DNA of 6,736 nt from JBFXEO01 sp050180015 (GTDB taxonomy: Bacteria; Bacteroidota; Bacteroidia; Bacteroidales; Tenuifilaceae): assembly GCA_050180015.1 (NCBI GenBank), contig JBFXEO010000164.1, forward strand, positions 1 to 6,736, read 5' to 3'. Below, in pieces: positions 1 to 6,701 of the stretch. The notes beneath the pieces were generated by a model. It was not told where the DNA came from. It worked only from the letters and a program-made list of their open reading frames with translations, and did not search any database. A program made the translations under genes and the position numbers. Every line of letters starts with the position of its first letter. Position 1 is the first letter of the stretch.

Positions 1-464
1 CTCTGGATGCACAGAATGCTACAGATGCAAAAAGCTTTCTGTCGCTAACCAACGGAGTGGCATACACCATGCAGGATGCCTTTGGAATACAGGGAGATAT
101 CCATATACTTTACTACTTCGATTTTTTGTCGGGTGAGGGTAATGTAATTTCATCTCCCGGTGCAAATATCGATAATTCAGTTTATACCGGTGATTATGGA
201 TTATCGAACTGGACAACTAAAAATACTACCCGCTTTTACCCGGTAAATCTAACACAGGGACAGTTTGAGGCTATTACCGATCCTGTTTATGTTGTCGGGC
301 TTTATTCTGAGGCCGATGGAAAACGGAAGGCAAAGAATCTTGCTGTGGGTGATACGTACTCATTTAAAGTTGAAAGCACATCAAAATATGGTGTTCTCCG
401 GGTGTATCAAGTCGATGGTCAAGATTCTGGTAGCGTTGTATTTACTGTGGCGATGCAAAAATAA
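1..464 (+). CDS. Partial uncharacterised beta-rich, probably exported protein (C-terminal part)
   Basis: The reading frame is open from the left edge (first full codon at position 3) to the TAA at 462-464, giving 153 residues of the C-terminal part. The true start lies outside the window. The GTG at 57 is an internal codon, because the frame continues upstream of it without a stop. The protein is rich in Tyr, Val, Thr, Gly and Asn, has no membrane segment, and looks like alternating beta strands (for example NGVAYTMQDAF, DIHILYYFDF, YGVLRVYQVDG). This fits a secreted or surface beta-sandwich protein. I recall similar 'NG..Y...DA......D...YYF' patterns in uncharacterised Bacteroidetes lipoproteins, but I cannot name a family. 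Only 10 bp separate it from the TonB-dependent receptor gene, so co-transcription is likely. It could be a surface partner of that receptor, which is inference from position. No catalytic motif is visible. Confidence 0.75.
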   Translation, partial: LDAQNATDAKSFLSLTNGVAYTMQDAFGIQGDIHILYYFDFLSGEGNVISSPGANIDNSVYTGDYGLSNWTTKNTTRFYPVNLTQGQFEAITDPVYVVGLYSEADGKRKAKNLAVGDTYSFKVESTSKYGVLRVYQVDGQDSGSVVFTVAMQK

Positions 465-474
465 ATTTTTGGCG

Positions 475-2778
475 ATGCGGTTATTTCAAATTATATCAAC
501 AGGTATAATTTTTTTCATTTTATCTGCATTTACTTCCAGCGCTCAGCAATGTGTTAATGGAAGGGTTGTTGATGCTACATCTAAAAAACCACTTCAAGGG
601 GTTGCCGTGTTTGTTAGGGGTACCGGTTTAGGTGTAACAACCGATTCGTTGGGACAATTTAAAATTTGCTCATCGGGTAAACCCATTGATGCTTTAGTTT
701 TTAGCCACTTGGGCTACAGTCCGTGTGAGTACAAATTAACCAGTCCACTTAACCCAATTAGTATTGAAATGGCAACATCATCAATACGCATTGAACAGGT
801 TGTTATTACCGCTACACTTACACCGCAGAAGACTTGGGATGTTCCCGCGTTGGTTTCCGTGATTGACAGTGTTGGTATTAAAAGTGAGCCAGCTACCAAT
901 GTTGATAATTTACTAAGGACTATTCCCGGGCTTTTCGTGAGCCGGTCGAGCGGGGTTTACTCCAAAAACGCCTCTGTTACCATGCGGGGCCTGGATGGTT
1001 CCAACAGGGTACTCATTCTTTACGATGGCGCACCCTTAAACAAAACTTCCTACGGTTTTATCAACTGGAGCCTGATTTCGCCCGACATGGTAGATCAGGT
1101 TGAGGTGGTTCATGGCCCGTCGTCGGCGCTGTTTGGGAATAATGCCATGGCCGGAGTTATCAACATTCGGACTAAATATCCAATTGATTCTCCTTTTTAT
1201 GGCTCAATTACCGGTGAAACCGGAAGTTTTGACCTTTACGGGGCAAGGGTAATGTTAGGCGGAAAAATCCCGCTAGGGAAGAAGGATGTTAAGGTACTGG
1301 CCTATGGATTCTGGAGAGAAGGCGATGGCTATATTGCCGATACTCCCAACATAGGGGACTCTACCAGCGTTGCTATGTACTTGAAGGAGAAAGGTGCATC
1401 GGTTAAACTCTATATCCCGGTTTCCGATAGCGCATCGTTCTTTGTGGGCGGAAATTTATATGACGATAAACGCGGTGGTGGGCGTTCTGTATATATGGAC
1501 GATGGAAGTTACGATTCCTATACAACCCAACGGTTCCGCTTTGGGTATAATGGAAATGTAAAAGGTTTTATGCTTGATATTTATGGCTTTGTTCAGCGTG
1601 AAGTGTACGATAGGCAGAATGAGTCGTTGAACGAGACGGGCGACACGTACAGACTTTACTATACCGATCAGGTTTCAGGGGATTTAGGTCTATGGGCTAA
1701 TGCCTCGAAATTGGTAGCAACGCAAAATACGGTAACCGTTGGCGTTGATTTGAAGCACGGCTGGATGGATGCCGGGGATACCTACAGAACATCCACCGAT
1801 TACATAGAGCGCGATGGCAAGGTGACTTTTGGCGCTTTGTTTGTTCAGGACGAGCAGGCTTTATTTGATAAAAAGGTTAGAGTTTTAGGCGGGTTACGAC
1901 TCGACTATGCAAGGTTTTTCAATGGGTACCTTCGGGTTGATGATCCTACCAAAGCCACAGGTTTTCAGACCGATACCATTTCAGATTTCCCGGCAAGTTC
2001 GTGGGTATCGGTTAATCCCAAGTTAGGAATTCGGTATTTGCCTGCAAGCTGGCTAAGCGTGTATGGTTCGGTTTCATCGGGATTTATGCCGGCCAAGCTT
2101 GATGATTTATGCTCATCGCGTAAAATTACAAAGGGTTTTAAGCTGGCGAACCCGGGGTTGAAACCCGAACACCTGCTTACTTACGAAATCGGGGGTGGTT
2201 TTACATTCGGCGAAACTGCGAGGTTGGATGCGGCATTTTACCTTTCCGACGGAAAAGATTTTCAGTATTTTGTTTCAACAGGCGATTCCATCGATACTGG
2301 TGGCACCGAGTTGAAGCCTTTTGTGAAAAGACAAAATATTGCAGGAGTTCGGATTTATGGAAGTGAAATCTCCTTGAAGGTTAATCCGCTCCGTTGGATG
2401 CTATTCAAGGCGAGCTACTCCTTCAACCATTCAAAAATAACAAGCTACGATGCCAATATTTTGTTGAATGTTGATTTAACGGGGAAAAAGTTGGCGGAGG
2501 TGCCGTTGGAGCAGGCATCGGCTGAATTATATATTACCAACAAGTACATAAATGCTGGCATTCTATGGACATACATTGGTAAACAGTGGGGCGATGAGAT
2601 TAACAGCTACAAAAATGACTCGTGGAATACTTTTGATATGCGAATTTGGCAAGAGCTTGGCCCAATTAAGGCAACTTTGGATATATTCGATATTTTCGAT
2701 AATCCATATACCGACAAAAAGGGATTGATGTCGCCGGGTAGATTTTTCCAGCTGGCAGTTTCGTATAGTTTCAGGTAA
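475..2778 (+). CDS. TonB-dependent outer-membrane receptor with carboxypeptidase-regulatory-like N-terminal domain
   Basis: The product is a 767-aa outer-membrane active transporter driven by TonB-ExbBD. Residues 1-23 form a signal peptide (MRLFQ, hydrophobic core, cleavage probably after SSA). Residues about 25-100 are a carboxypeptidase-D-regulatory-like beta-sandwich (NGRVVDATSKKPLQGVAVFV) common in Bacteroidetes receptors. A likely TonB box lies at about 107-114 (EQVVITAT). The plug spans about 118-232, with VTMRGLDGSNRVLILYDG and the closing VEVVHGPSSALFGNNAMAGV. The 22-strand-type barrel fills the rest, with the family pattern LANPGLKPE and a C-terminal VSYSFR. Length is normal and the frame is intact. 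I start at ATG 475. The frame stays open back to 265, but that part overlaps the previous gene and lacks a signal peptide. The mature N-terminal domain has three cysteines (C26, C65, C84), which may form a disulfide. Co-location with wtpABC suggests tungstate or molybdate, free or chelated, as substrate. The sequence alone does not show specificity, and a siderophore-type substrate remains possible. Confidence 0.95.
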   Translation: MRLFQIISTGIIFFILSAFTSSAQQCVNGRVVDATSKKPLQGVAVFVRGTGLGVTTDSLGQFKICSSGKPIDALVFSHLGYSPCEYKLTSPLNPISIEMATSSIRIEQVVITATLTPQKTWDVPALVSVIDSVGIKSEPATNVDNLLRTIPGLFVSRSSGVYSKNASVTMRGLDGSNRVLILYDGAPLNKTSYGFINWSLISPDMVDQVEVVHGPSSALFGNNAMAGVINIRTKYPIDSPFYGSITGETGSFDLYGARVMLGGKIPLGKKDVKVLAYGFWREGDGYIADTPNIGDSTSVAMYLKEKGASVKLYIPVSDSASFFVGGNLYDDKRGGGRSVYMDDGSYDSYTTQRFRFGYNGNVKGFMLDIYGFVQREVYDRQNESLNETGDTYRLYYTDQVSGDLGLWANASKLVATQNTVTVGVDLKHGWMDAGDTYRTSTDYIERDGKVTFGALFVQDEQALFDKKVRVLGGLRLDYARFFNGYLRVDDPTKATGFQTDTISDFPASSWVSVNPKLGIRYLPASWLSVYGSVSSGFMPAKLDDLCSSRKITKGFKLANPGLKPEHLLTYEIGGGFTFGETARLDAAFYLSDGKDFQYFVSTGDSIDTGGTELKPFVKRQNIAGVRIYGSEISLKVNPLRWMLFKASYSFNHSKITSYDANILLNVDLTGKKLAEVPLEQASAELYITNKYINAGILWTYIGKQWGDEINSYKNDSWNTFDMRIWQELGPIKATLDIFDIFDNPYTDKKGLMSPGRFFQLAVSYSFR

Positions 2779-2793
2779 TTAATATGTAGGGAT

Positions 2794-3765
2794 ATGAGAT
2801 TACAGTTAAAGAGGATAACAATGCTTGTTGCCGCTGCAATGGTATTTACGATGTGCGGGACAAAAAATCAAAATAACGATAAAATTTCTGGCAAGTTGGT
2901 TGTTTTCCATGCGGGTAGTCTTTCCATGCCCCTGAAAGCAGCGGTTGAAAGTTTTACAAGGATTCACCCCAATGCCAAAATTTACCTTGAGGCGGCGGGA
3001 AGCGTTGAGTGTGCACGCAAAATTACCGAGTTGCGTAAACCCTGCGATGTGTTTGCCTCTGCCGATTATAGAGTGATAGATAAGTTGCTGATCCCTGATT
3101 TTGCATCGTGGAGCATTCCGTTTGCCGGAAACGAAATGGCTTTGGTATTCCACGATAAATCGAAATACTCCGATCAAATTAACGTGAATAATTGGCCGGA
3201 AATACTCGGAAAAAACGACATTGCCTACGGCCGGAGCGACCCCAATACCGATCCTTGCGGTTATAGAACTGTTATGACTCTTAAACTTGCAGAGCAGTAT
3301 TATCAAAAAAGAGGATTAGCCAACGAAATTTTAAATAAGGATAATAAATACATGCGCCCCAAGGAGGTTGATTTGATTGCATTGCTTGAGTCTGATGTTA
3401 TAGATTATATGTTCCTGTACAAATCGGTTGCGGTTCAGCATGGTTTTAAATACTTAGCCCTTCCCCTGGAGATTAACCTTTCCAGTCCAGTTTTTGAAAA
3501 TCAGTATTCAAAAGTTTCGGTAGATGTGGTTGGCAAAACGCCGGAATCTACCGTTACAATAATTGGGGAACCAATGGTATATGGGTTAACCATACCCAAA
3601 AGTTCTAGGAATCCGGAACTGGCAATTGAGTTTGTAAAGTTCTTTTTAAGTCAAAATGGAGGTATGTCAATATTGAAGAATATGGGGCAAACACCTATTG
3701 TGCCAAGCCGAACATCAACTTTCGATAGCATTCCTTTACCCCTAAAGGTTTTTGCGTTGAAGTAA
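2794..3765 (+). CDS. wtpA: Tungstate/molybdate ABC transporter substrate-binding lipoprotein (WtpA / archaeal-ModA type)
   Basis: This 323-aa periplasmic solute-binding protein should capture tungstate or molybdate and deliver it to WtpBC. Residues 1-20 are a basic, hydrophobic signal ending in a loose lipobox (FTM-C21). No acidic residues follow the Cys (GTKNQNN), which suggests inner-membrane rather than surface retention. Hallmarks of the WtpA/AfModA group are FHAGSL (38-43), EAAGSVE (66-72), FASADY (87-92), NTDPCGYR (151-158), PKEVDLIALLES (189-200), YKSVAVQHG (209-217) and LPLEINLSS (223-231). In Archaeoglobus ModA an Asp and a Glu complete octahedral oxyanion coordination. By motif alignment from memory, D153 and E191 are the counterparts here. 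An alternative ATG at 2821 has an AGAGGA upstream, but it would remove the basic signal-peptide start (MRLQLKR), so I prefer 2794. The gene lies 15 bp after the receptor and 27 bp before the permease. It might prefer tungstate, molybdate or both. Confidence 0.93.
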   Translation: MRLQLKRITMLVAAAMVFTMCGTKNQNNDKISGKLVVFHAGSLSMPLKAAVESFTRIHPNAKIYLEAAGSVECARKITELRKPCDVFASADYRVIDKLLIPDFASWSIPFAGNEMALVFHDKSKYSDQINVNNWPEILGKNDIAYGRSDPNTDPCGYRTVMTLKLAEQYYQKRGLANEILNKDNKYMRPKEVDLIALLESDVIDYMFLYKSVAVQHGFKYLALPLEINLSSPVFENQYSKVSVDVVGKTPESTVTIIGEPMVYGLTIPKSSRNPELAIEFVKFFLSQNGGMSILKNMGQTPIVPSRTSTFDSIPLPLKVFALK

Positions 3766-3792
3766 GGGGTAATAGAAAAATTGTGATTAAGA

Positions 3793-4608
3793 ATGAAGCG
3801 GTTTACTGGAAACAAATCATTATTTTTTAACTTCTCGTGGTTCAAGCTAATTGCTGCGCTACTGGGCGGTTTAGTGTTGCTTTTTATTGTATCGCCATTA
3901 CTTGGAATGGTGATTGAAACACCTGTAAAAAGCCTTACAGATGCTGCTGCCGATCAAGAGGTGGTTGATAGCATTTGGCTTACCGTTTGGGTGTCGATGG
4001 CAGCAACATTATTTTTTGCGGTTATGGCCATTCCTTTTGCCTATTTCCTTGCCCGGTACGATTTCCCTTTTAAACGATTAGTCCTTGGAATTATCGATTT
4101 ACCAGTGGTAGTTCCGCATTCTGCCGCCGGTATTGCAATTTTGGGTTTTATCACACGGGGAGGTATTCTGGGAAAAGCATCTTCGTTGGTTGGGATAGAA
4201 TTGGTTGGATCAGCGGGCGGAATTGCCTTGGCTATGGCTTTTGTAAGTATTCCGTTCCTTATCAACGCTGCCCGGGAGGGGTTTGCACTTGTACCTGAAC
4301 GTTTGGAAAAAGCTGCGTTGAATTTGGGCGCATCGTCGGCCACCGTTTTTTTTACCATATCGCTTCCCCTGGCATGGCGGAGTATTGTCTCTGGTTTAGT
4401 AATGATGTTTGCAAGAGGGATGAGCGAATTCGGAGCAGTTGTTATTGTAGCATATCATCCAATGGTTGCTCCCGTTTTGATATTTGAAAGGTTTGGGGCT
4501 TTTGGTTTAAAGTATGCACGTCCTGCCGCCGTTCTATTTATTGGAGTTAGCTTGATTGTGTTCATTGCTATTCGTCTGTTAGCTAAAAAACCGAAAGACA
4601 ATGCTTAG
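3793..4608 (+). CDS. wtpB: Tungstate/molybdate ABC transporter permease (WtpB / ModB family)
   Basis: The product is a 271-aa inner-membrane subunit that should work as a homodimer with WtpC to move the oxyanion from WtpA into the cytoplasm. About six membrane segments are visible, at roughly 17-40, 60-87, 97-120, 138-160, 197-222 and 242-264. The cytoplasmic EAA loop that docks on the ATPase is clear at 172-192 (EKAALNLGAS through SLP). It is followed by the MSEFGAVVIVA segment (210-220) typical of molybdate, tungstate and sulfate permeases. LPVVVPHSAAGIA (103-115) is another family signature. An in-frame TGA at 3784 leaves ATG 3793 as the first usable start. The last 8 nt overlap the start of wtpC, which implies translational coupling. 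The family also includes sulfate permeases (CysT/CysW), but the WtpA neighbour and the single permease gene favour tungstate/molybdate. Confidence 0.93.
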   Translation: MKRFTGNKSLFFNFSWFKLIAALLGGLVLLFIVSPLLGMVIETPVKSLTDAAADQEVVDSIWLTVWVSMAATLFFAVMAIPFAYFLARYDFPFKRLVLGIIDLPVVVPHSAAGIAILGFITRGGILGKASSLVGIELVGSAGGIALAMAFVSIPFLINAAREGFALVPERLEKAALNLGASSATVFFTISLPLAWRSIVSGLVMMFARGMSEFGAVVIVAYHPMVAPVLIFERFGAFGLKYARPAAVLFIGVSLIVFIAIRLLAKKPKDNA

Positions 4609-5662
4609 GGTTGAGGGTATATCAAAAACTTTCGATAAGTTTTCGTTGAACGCTATTTCGTTTAGCGTAAACGCTGGCGATTACTTCATGCTGCTTGGCC
4701 CGTCGGGGGCAGGAAAATCAATGATCCTTGAGATCCTTGCAGGATTAGTATCACCCGATAAAGGCGATATCACTTTAAATGATGAAAATATCACTCTAAA
4801 GCCAATAGGCGGCAGGGGGATAGGTTTGGTCTTTCAGGATTACGCAGTTTTCCCGCACATGACGGTTTCCAGCAATATTGCCTATCCGCTGCGGAGAAAA
4901 GGATTAAAAGGAAAAATGCTGCACAGACGGGTTCTGGAACTGGCCGAAAGAGTCTCTGTTAGTCATCTTTTAGATAGAAAACCCGAGACTCTTTCAGGCG
5001 GCGAATTGCAAAGAACAGCTCTTGCCCGAACGCTTGCGTTGGAACCCAAGTTGCTATTGTTGGACGAGCCATTATCCTCGGTTGATGCTGAGCTACGCGC
5101 CGATTTGCGCTCGTTACTCCGTAGAATTAATACCGAGGGGGCTACCATAATTCACGTTACGCACGATTTTGAGGAGGCAATTGCGTTGGCGTCGAGGGTG
5201 GCCGTGGTGAATAACGGAAACATAGAACAGTGCGATACCGCCCAGGAGATATTCCAAAATCCCCGATCGATGTTTGTGGCTAAGTTCACGGGCATTCGAA
5301 ATTTTTACCCTGCAAGCATTCTGGAAACAACCGAGCATGGTCTTAGAATAATCCAGGTTGGGGGGAAGTATAAAATTTGTGGCTACACCGATCAGCTTGA
5401 AGGCACCGGCTTTGTTTACTTCCCTGAAAGTGCCGTGAATATATCAACAGATGTCCAAAATCAAAGCGCTTTAAATGTTTTTAAAGGGAAAATAGTTGAA
5501 TTATTCCCTCAGAAGTTTGGCTACGAAGTTGCTGTTGATGTGGGTTTTCGTGTAATGGCCCTCGTCACCTGGGAATCGGTTAACAGAATGAATTTGAAGG
5601 AAGGAGCAGCGGTTTGGGTTTCGTTCAAGGCCAACTCGTTGAGATTTGTTCCTAAAGCGTAG
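4601..5662 (+). CDS. wtpC: Tungstate/molybdate ABC transporter ATP-binding protein with C-terminal TOBE/MOP-like domain
   Basis: This 353-aa ATPase powers WtpB. All nucleotide-binding motifs are intact: Walker A GPSGAGKS (33-40), Q-loop VFQDYAVFPHM with Q79, signature LSGGELQR (131-138), Walker B LLLLDEP (151-157), D-loop SSVD (159-162) and H-loop HVTHD with H188. After about residue 232 there is a beta-rich extension of roughly 120 residues. Its second half (about 290-350: NVFKGKIVELF, ALVTWESVNRMNLKEG, VSFKANSLRF) resembles the TOBE/MOP fold of ModC. In ModC-type transporters this region binds molybdate or tungstate and can shut the transporter down (trans-inhibition, known for Methanosarcina acetivorans ModBC). 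Whether that happens here is inference. The ATG overlaps the wtpB stop by 8 nt. The stop codon lies 5 bp from that of a convergent gene, so there is no dedicated terminator space. Confidence 0.94.
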   Translation: MLRVEGISKTFDKFSLNAISFSVNAGDYFMLLGPSGAGKSMILEILAGLVSPDKGDITLNDENITLKPIGGRGIGLVFQDYAVFPHMTVSSNIAYPLRRKGLKGKMLHRRVLELAERVSVSHLLDRKPETLSGGELQRTALARTLALEPKLLLLDEPLSSVDAELRADLRSLLRRINTEGATIIHVTHDFEEAIALASRVAVVNNGNIEQCDTAQEIFQNPRSMFVAKFTGIRNFYPASILETTEHGLRIIQVGGKYKICGYTDQLEGTGFVYFPESAVNISTDVQNQSALNVFKGKIVELFPQKFGYEVAVDVGFRVMALVTWESVNRMNLKEGAAVWVSFKANSLRFVPKA

Positions 5663-5667
5663 GGGGC

Positions 5668-6519
5668 TCACCTTGGTCTATGGTATAACCTACTTCTTTT
5701 GCTATTCTGATAAACCATAGAAATATACTGGCTGCCAAAAAAGATAAGAAGGAAAACTATGGCGTAAAAGTATAGCGAGACGGTCAGAAAAAATGAAGCA
5801 GTAAATATGTAAATACCAAGGAGTAAATCGAGCAATGTTAGGATGGAACCCCAAACAATGCCGCTTTTAAAAATTGAACCCAGAAGATCGAGCAAAAAGC
5901 CAATCAGTAGAGCTAGCAATAGTATCCAGAGCACCCAGCTTATGGTATCCAGATTTTCTGGAATCAGTGAAATGCCGCTGTTTAAACTTTCCAAAAACAA
6001 ATCTTTGAAATTAATGTAAAGAATGCCACACATGATGGCACTTACAAAGAAAACTACGGGTGTAACTAGCAGCCCCTTTACGGCGATCCCTTTGCGGGTT
6101 TTGATGTTTTGTTTGAATTTAATGGTTAGCCCATCAAGGAATGTCCACAATGCCATGATGGCTAGCGATATAACCCAAAAGGCCCACGATTTCCAGTTGG
6201 CCAGTTTTTCCATCGTTTCCAGTGGTTCTGGCGTTTTTGGTGCTTCAATTCTTTTTAGGTAGTCTGTGGATAGAAAACCTGTTTTGCTGCCAAGTTTTAC
6301 CATAACCCAGTAATCGTCGGAGGCGAGTGCGATTATTGTATCACCTTGCTTATAGCTCGATATAATCTCGGAGATTGGCGATGGAGCACTGCGAACAAAG
6401 AGGCTTTTAGCGTTAACTACATACCTTTCCTGTGTATGATAGTGTTCGGGCTCAACGCACGATGCGGTAAAGTAAAGGAATAGTATAACAAGAAGAATTC
6501 GAATGGCGGGACGAATCAT
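5668..6519 (-). CDS. SH3-like domain membrane protein with lipoprotein-type signal, function unknown
   Basis: I do not recognise a characterised family for this 283-aa protein. It starts with a basic, hydrophobic signal (MIRPAIRILL...) ending in a lipobox-like TASC (C21). A short linker leads to a bacterial SH3-like domain at about 33-92, with VVNAKSLFVRSAPS, YKQGDTIIAL, YWVMVKLGSKTGFLSTDYL. The order 'V.a..L.VRs.ps', 'l..Gd.v', 'WvkV....GfvstdYL' is typical of SH3b domains. A proline-rich linker (93-100) follows, then about five hydrophobic segments at roughly 111-129, 148-168, 194-214, 223-243 and 245-263, and a basic C-terminal tail (SKRSRLYHRPR). The SH3 part should face the periplasm and may sense peptidoglycan or a partner protein, which is inference. 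If Cys21 is lipidated, the protein would be both lipid-anchored and polytopic; otherwise the first segment stays as a membrane anchor. The gene is a single unit with its own promoter and is probably unrelated in function to the transporter operon. Confidence 0.85.
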   Translation of the reverse strand: MIRPAIRILLVILFLYFTASCVEPEHYHTQERYVVNAKSLFVRSAPSPISEIISSYKQGDTIIALASDDYWVMVKLGSKTGFLSTDYLKRIEAPKTPEPLETMEKLANWKSWAFWVISLAIMALWTFLDGLTIKFKQNIKTRKGIAVKGLLVTPVVFFVSAIMCGILYINFKDLFLESLNSGISLIPENLDTISWVLWILLLALLIGFLLDLLGSIFKSGIVWGSILTLLDLLLGIYIFTASFFLTVSLYFYAIVFLLIFFGSQYISMVYQNSKRSRLYHRPR

Positions 6520-6543
6520 TTGTCATTTAATCAGAATCCAGAA

Positions 6544-6551
6544 CAAAGGTA
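6544..6551 (-). promoter_or_regulatory. Bacteroidetes-type -7 promoter box for the SH3-domain gene
   Basis: Read on the minus strand the sequence is TACCTTTG, an exact match to the Bacteroidetes housekeeping -7 consensus TAnnTTTG. It ends 24 bp upstream of the ATG at 6519, predicting a 5' leader of about 20 nt. No TTG is seen at the expected -33 position, where the strand reads roughly ACTCCAATATT, so the promoter may be weak or helped by the AT-rich repeat further upstream. Confidence 0.55.
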
Positions 6552-6592
6552 CGTATTAGAATGGAATATTGGAGTTGTTTTGAATGGAAAAT

Positions 6593-6620
6593 AGAATATA
6601 GAATTAAGAATACAGAATTT
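6593..6620. repeat. Degenerate heptamer tandem repeat, four copies of AGAATNN
   Basis: AGAAT begins at 6593, 6600, 6607 and 6614, exactly every 7 bp, with variable last two bases (AT, TA, AC, TT). A further AGAATGG at 6558 is in the same 7-bp phase, and AGAATCC-AGAACAA at 6533-6546 repeats the pattern out of phase. The array lies about 40-70 bp upstream of the -7 box of the SH3-domain gene. It could be a decayed microsatellite or an AT-rich promoter-enhancing tract. Confidence 0.6.
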
Positions 6621-6689
6621 ATTGATGCAAATCCCCGGTTAGGATTTTAACTTCAACCCAAAGGCTAAAAGCTACATAGTAAACCATAC

Positions 6690-6701
6690 GACCGAACGGT
6701 C
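6690..6701. promoter_or_regulatory. Inverted repeat GACCG-AA-CGGTC, possible TetR-type operator
   Basis: Two perfect 5-bp arms (GACCG and CGGTC) flank a 2-bp centre. Palindromes of this GACCG/CGGTC type are typical of operators for TetR-family repressors, and ACGGTC recurs at 6723-6728. No regulator gene is visible in the window. The controlled gene could lie to the right, or the site could act at a distance on the minus-strand gene. The short arms leave chance or a dispersed repeat as alternatives. Confidence 0.3.

Noticed and set aside
57..464. A complete gene starting at GTG 57
   Set aside because: The frame is open with protein-like sequence to the window edge, so the gene is a 5'-truncated fragment and GTG 57 is internal.
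265..474. In-frame N-terminal extension of the receptor back to 265
   Set aside because: It overlaps the preceding gene in another frame and would bury the clear signal peptide that begins at 475.
2806..3306. 166-aa minus-strand open frame
   Set aside because: It lies wholly opposite wtpA, which has strong family motifs, and its product shows no recognisable domain.
2821..3765. Alternative wtpA start at ATG 2821 with AGAGGA upstream
   Set aside because: It would remove the basic start of the signal peptide, and Shine-Dalgarno matches carry little weight in Bacteroidetes.
4041..4358. 105-aa minus-strand open frame
   Set aside because: It is antisense to the permease gene; its Pro, Lys and Ala-rich product is typical of a shadow frame.
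5677..5721. Inverted repeat TCTATGGT / ACCATAGA as a possible terminator
   Set aside because: The 8-bp stem has a loop of about 29 nt, lies inside coding sequence and is not followed by a T-run on either strand.
6619..6687. 22-codon minus-strand frame (MVYYVAF...)
   Set aside because: It is too short, with no family resemblance or clear start signal, and lies in a region that may be repetitive non-coding DNA.
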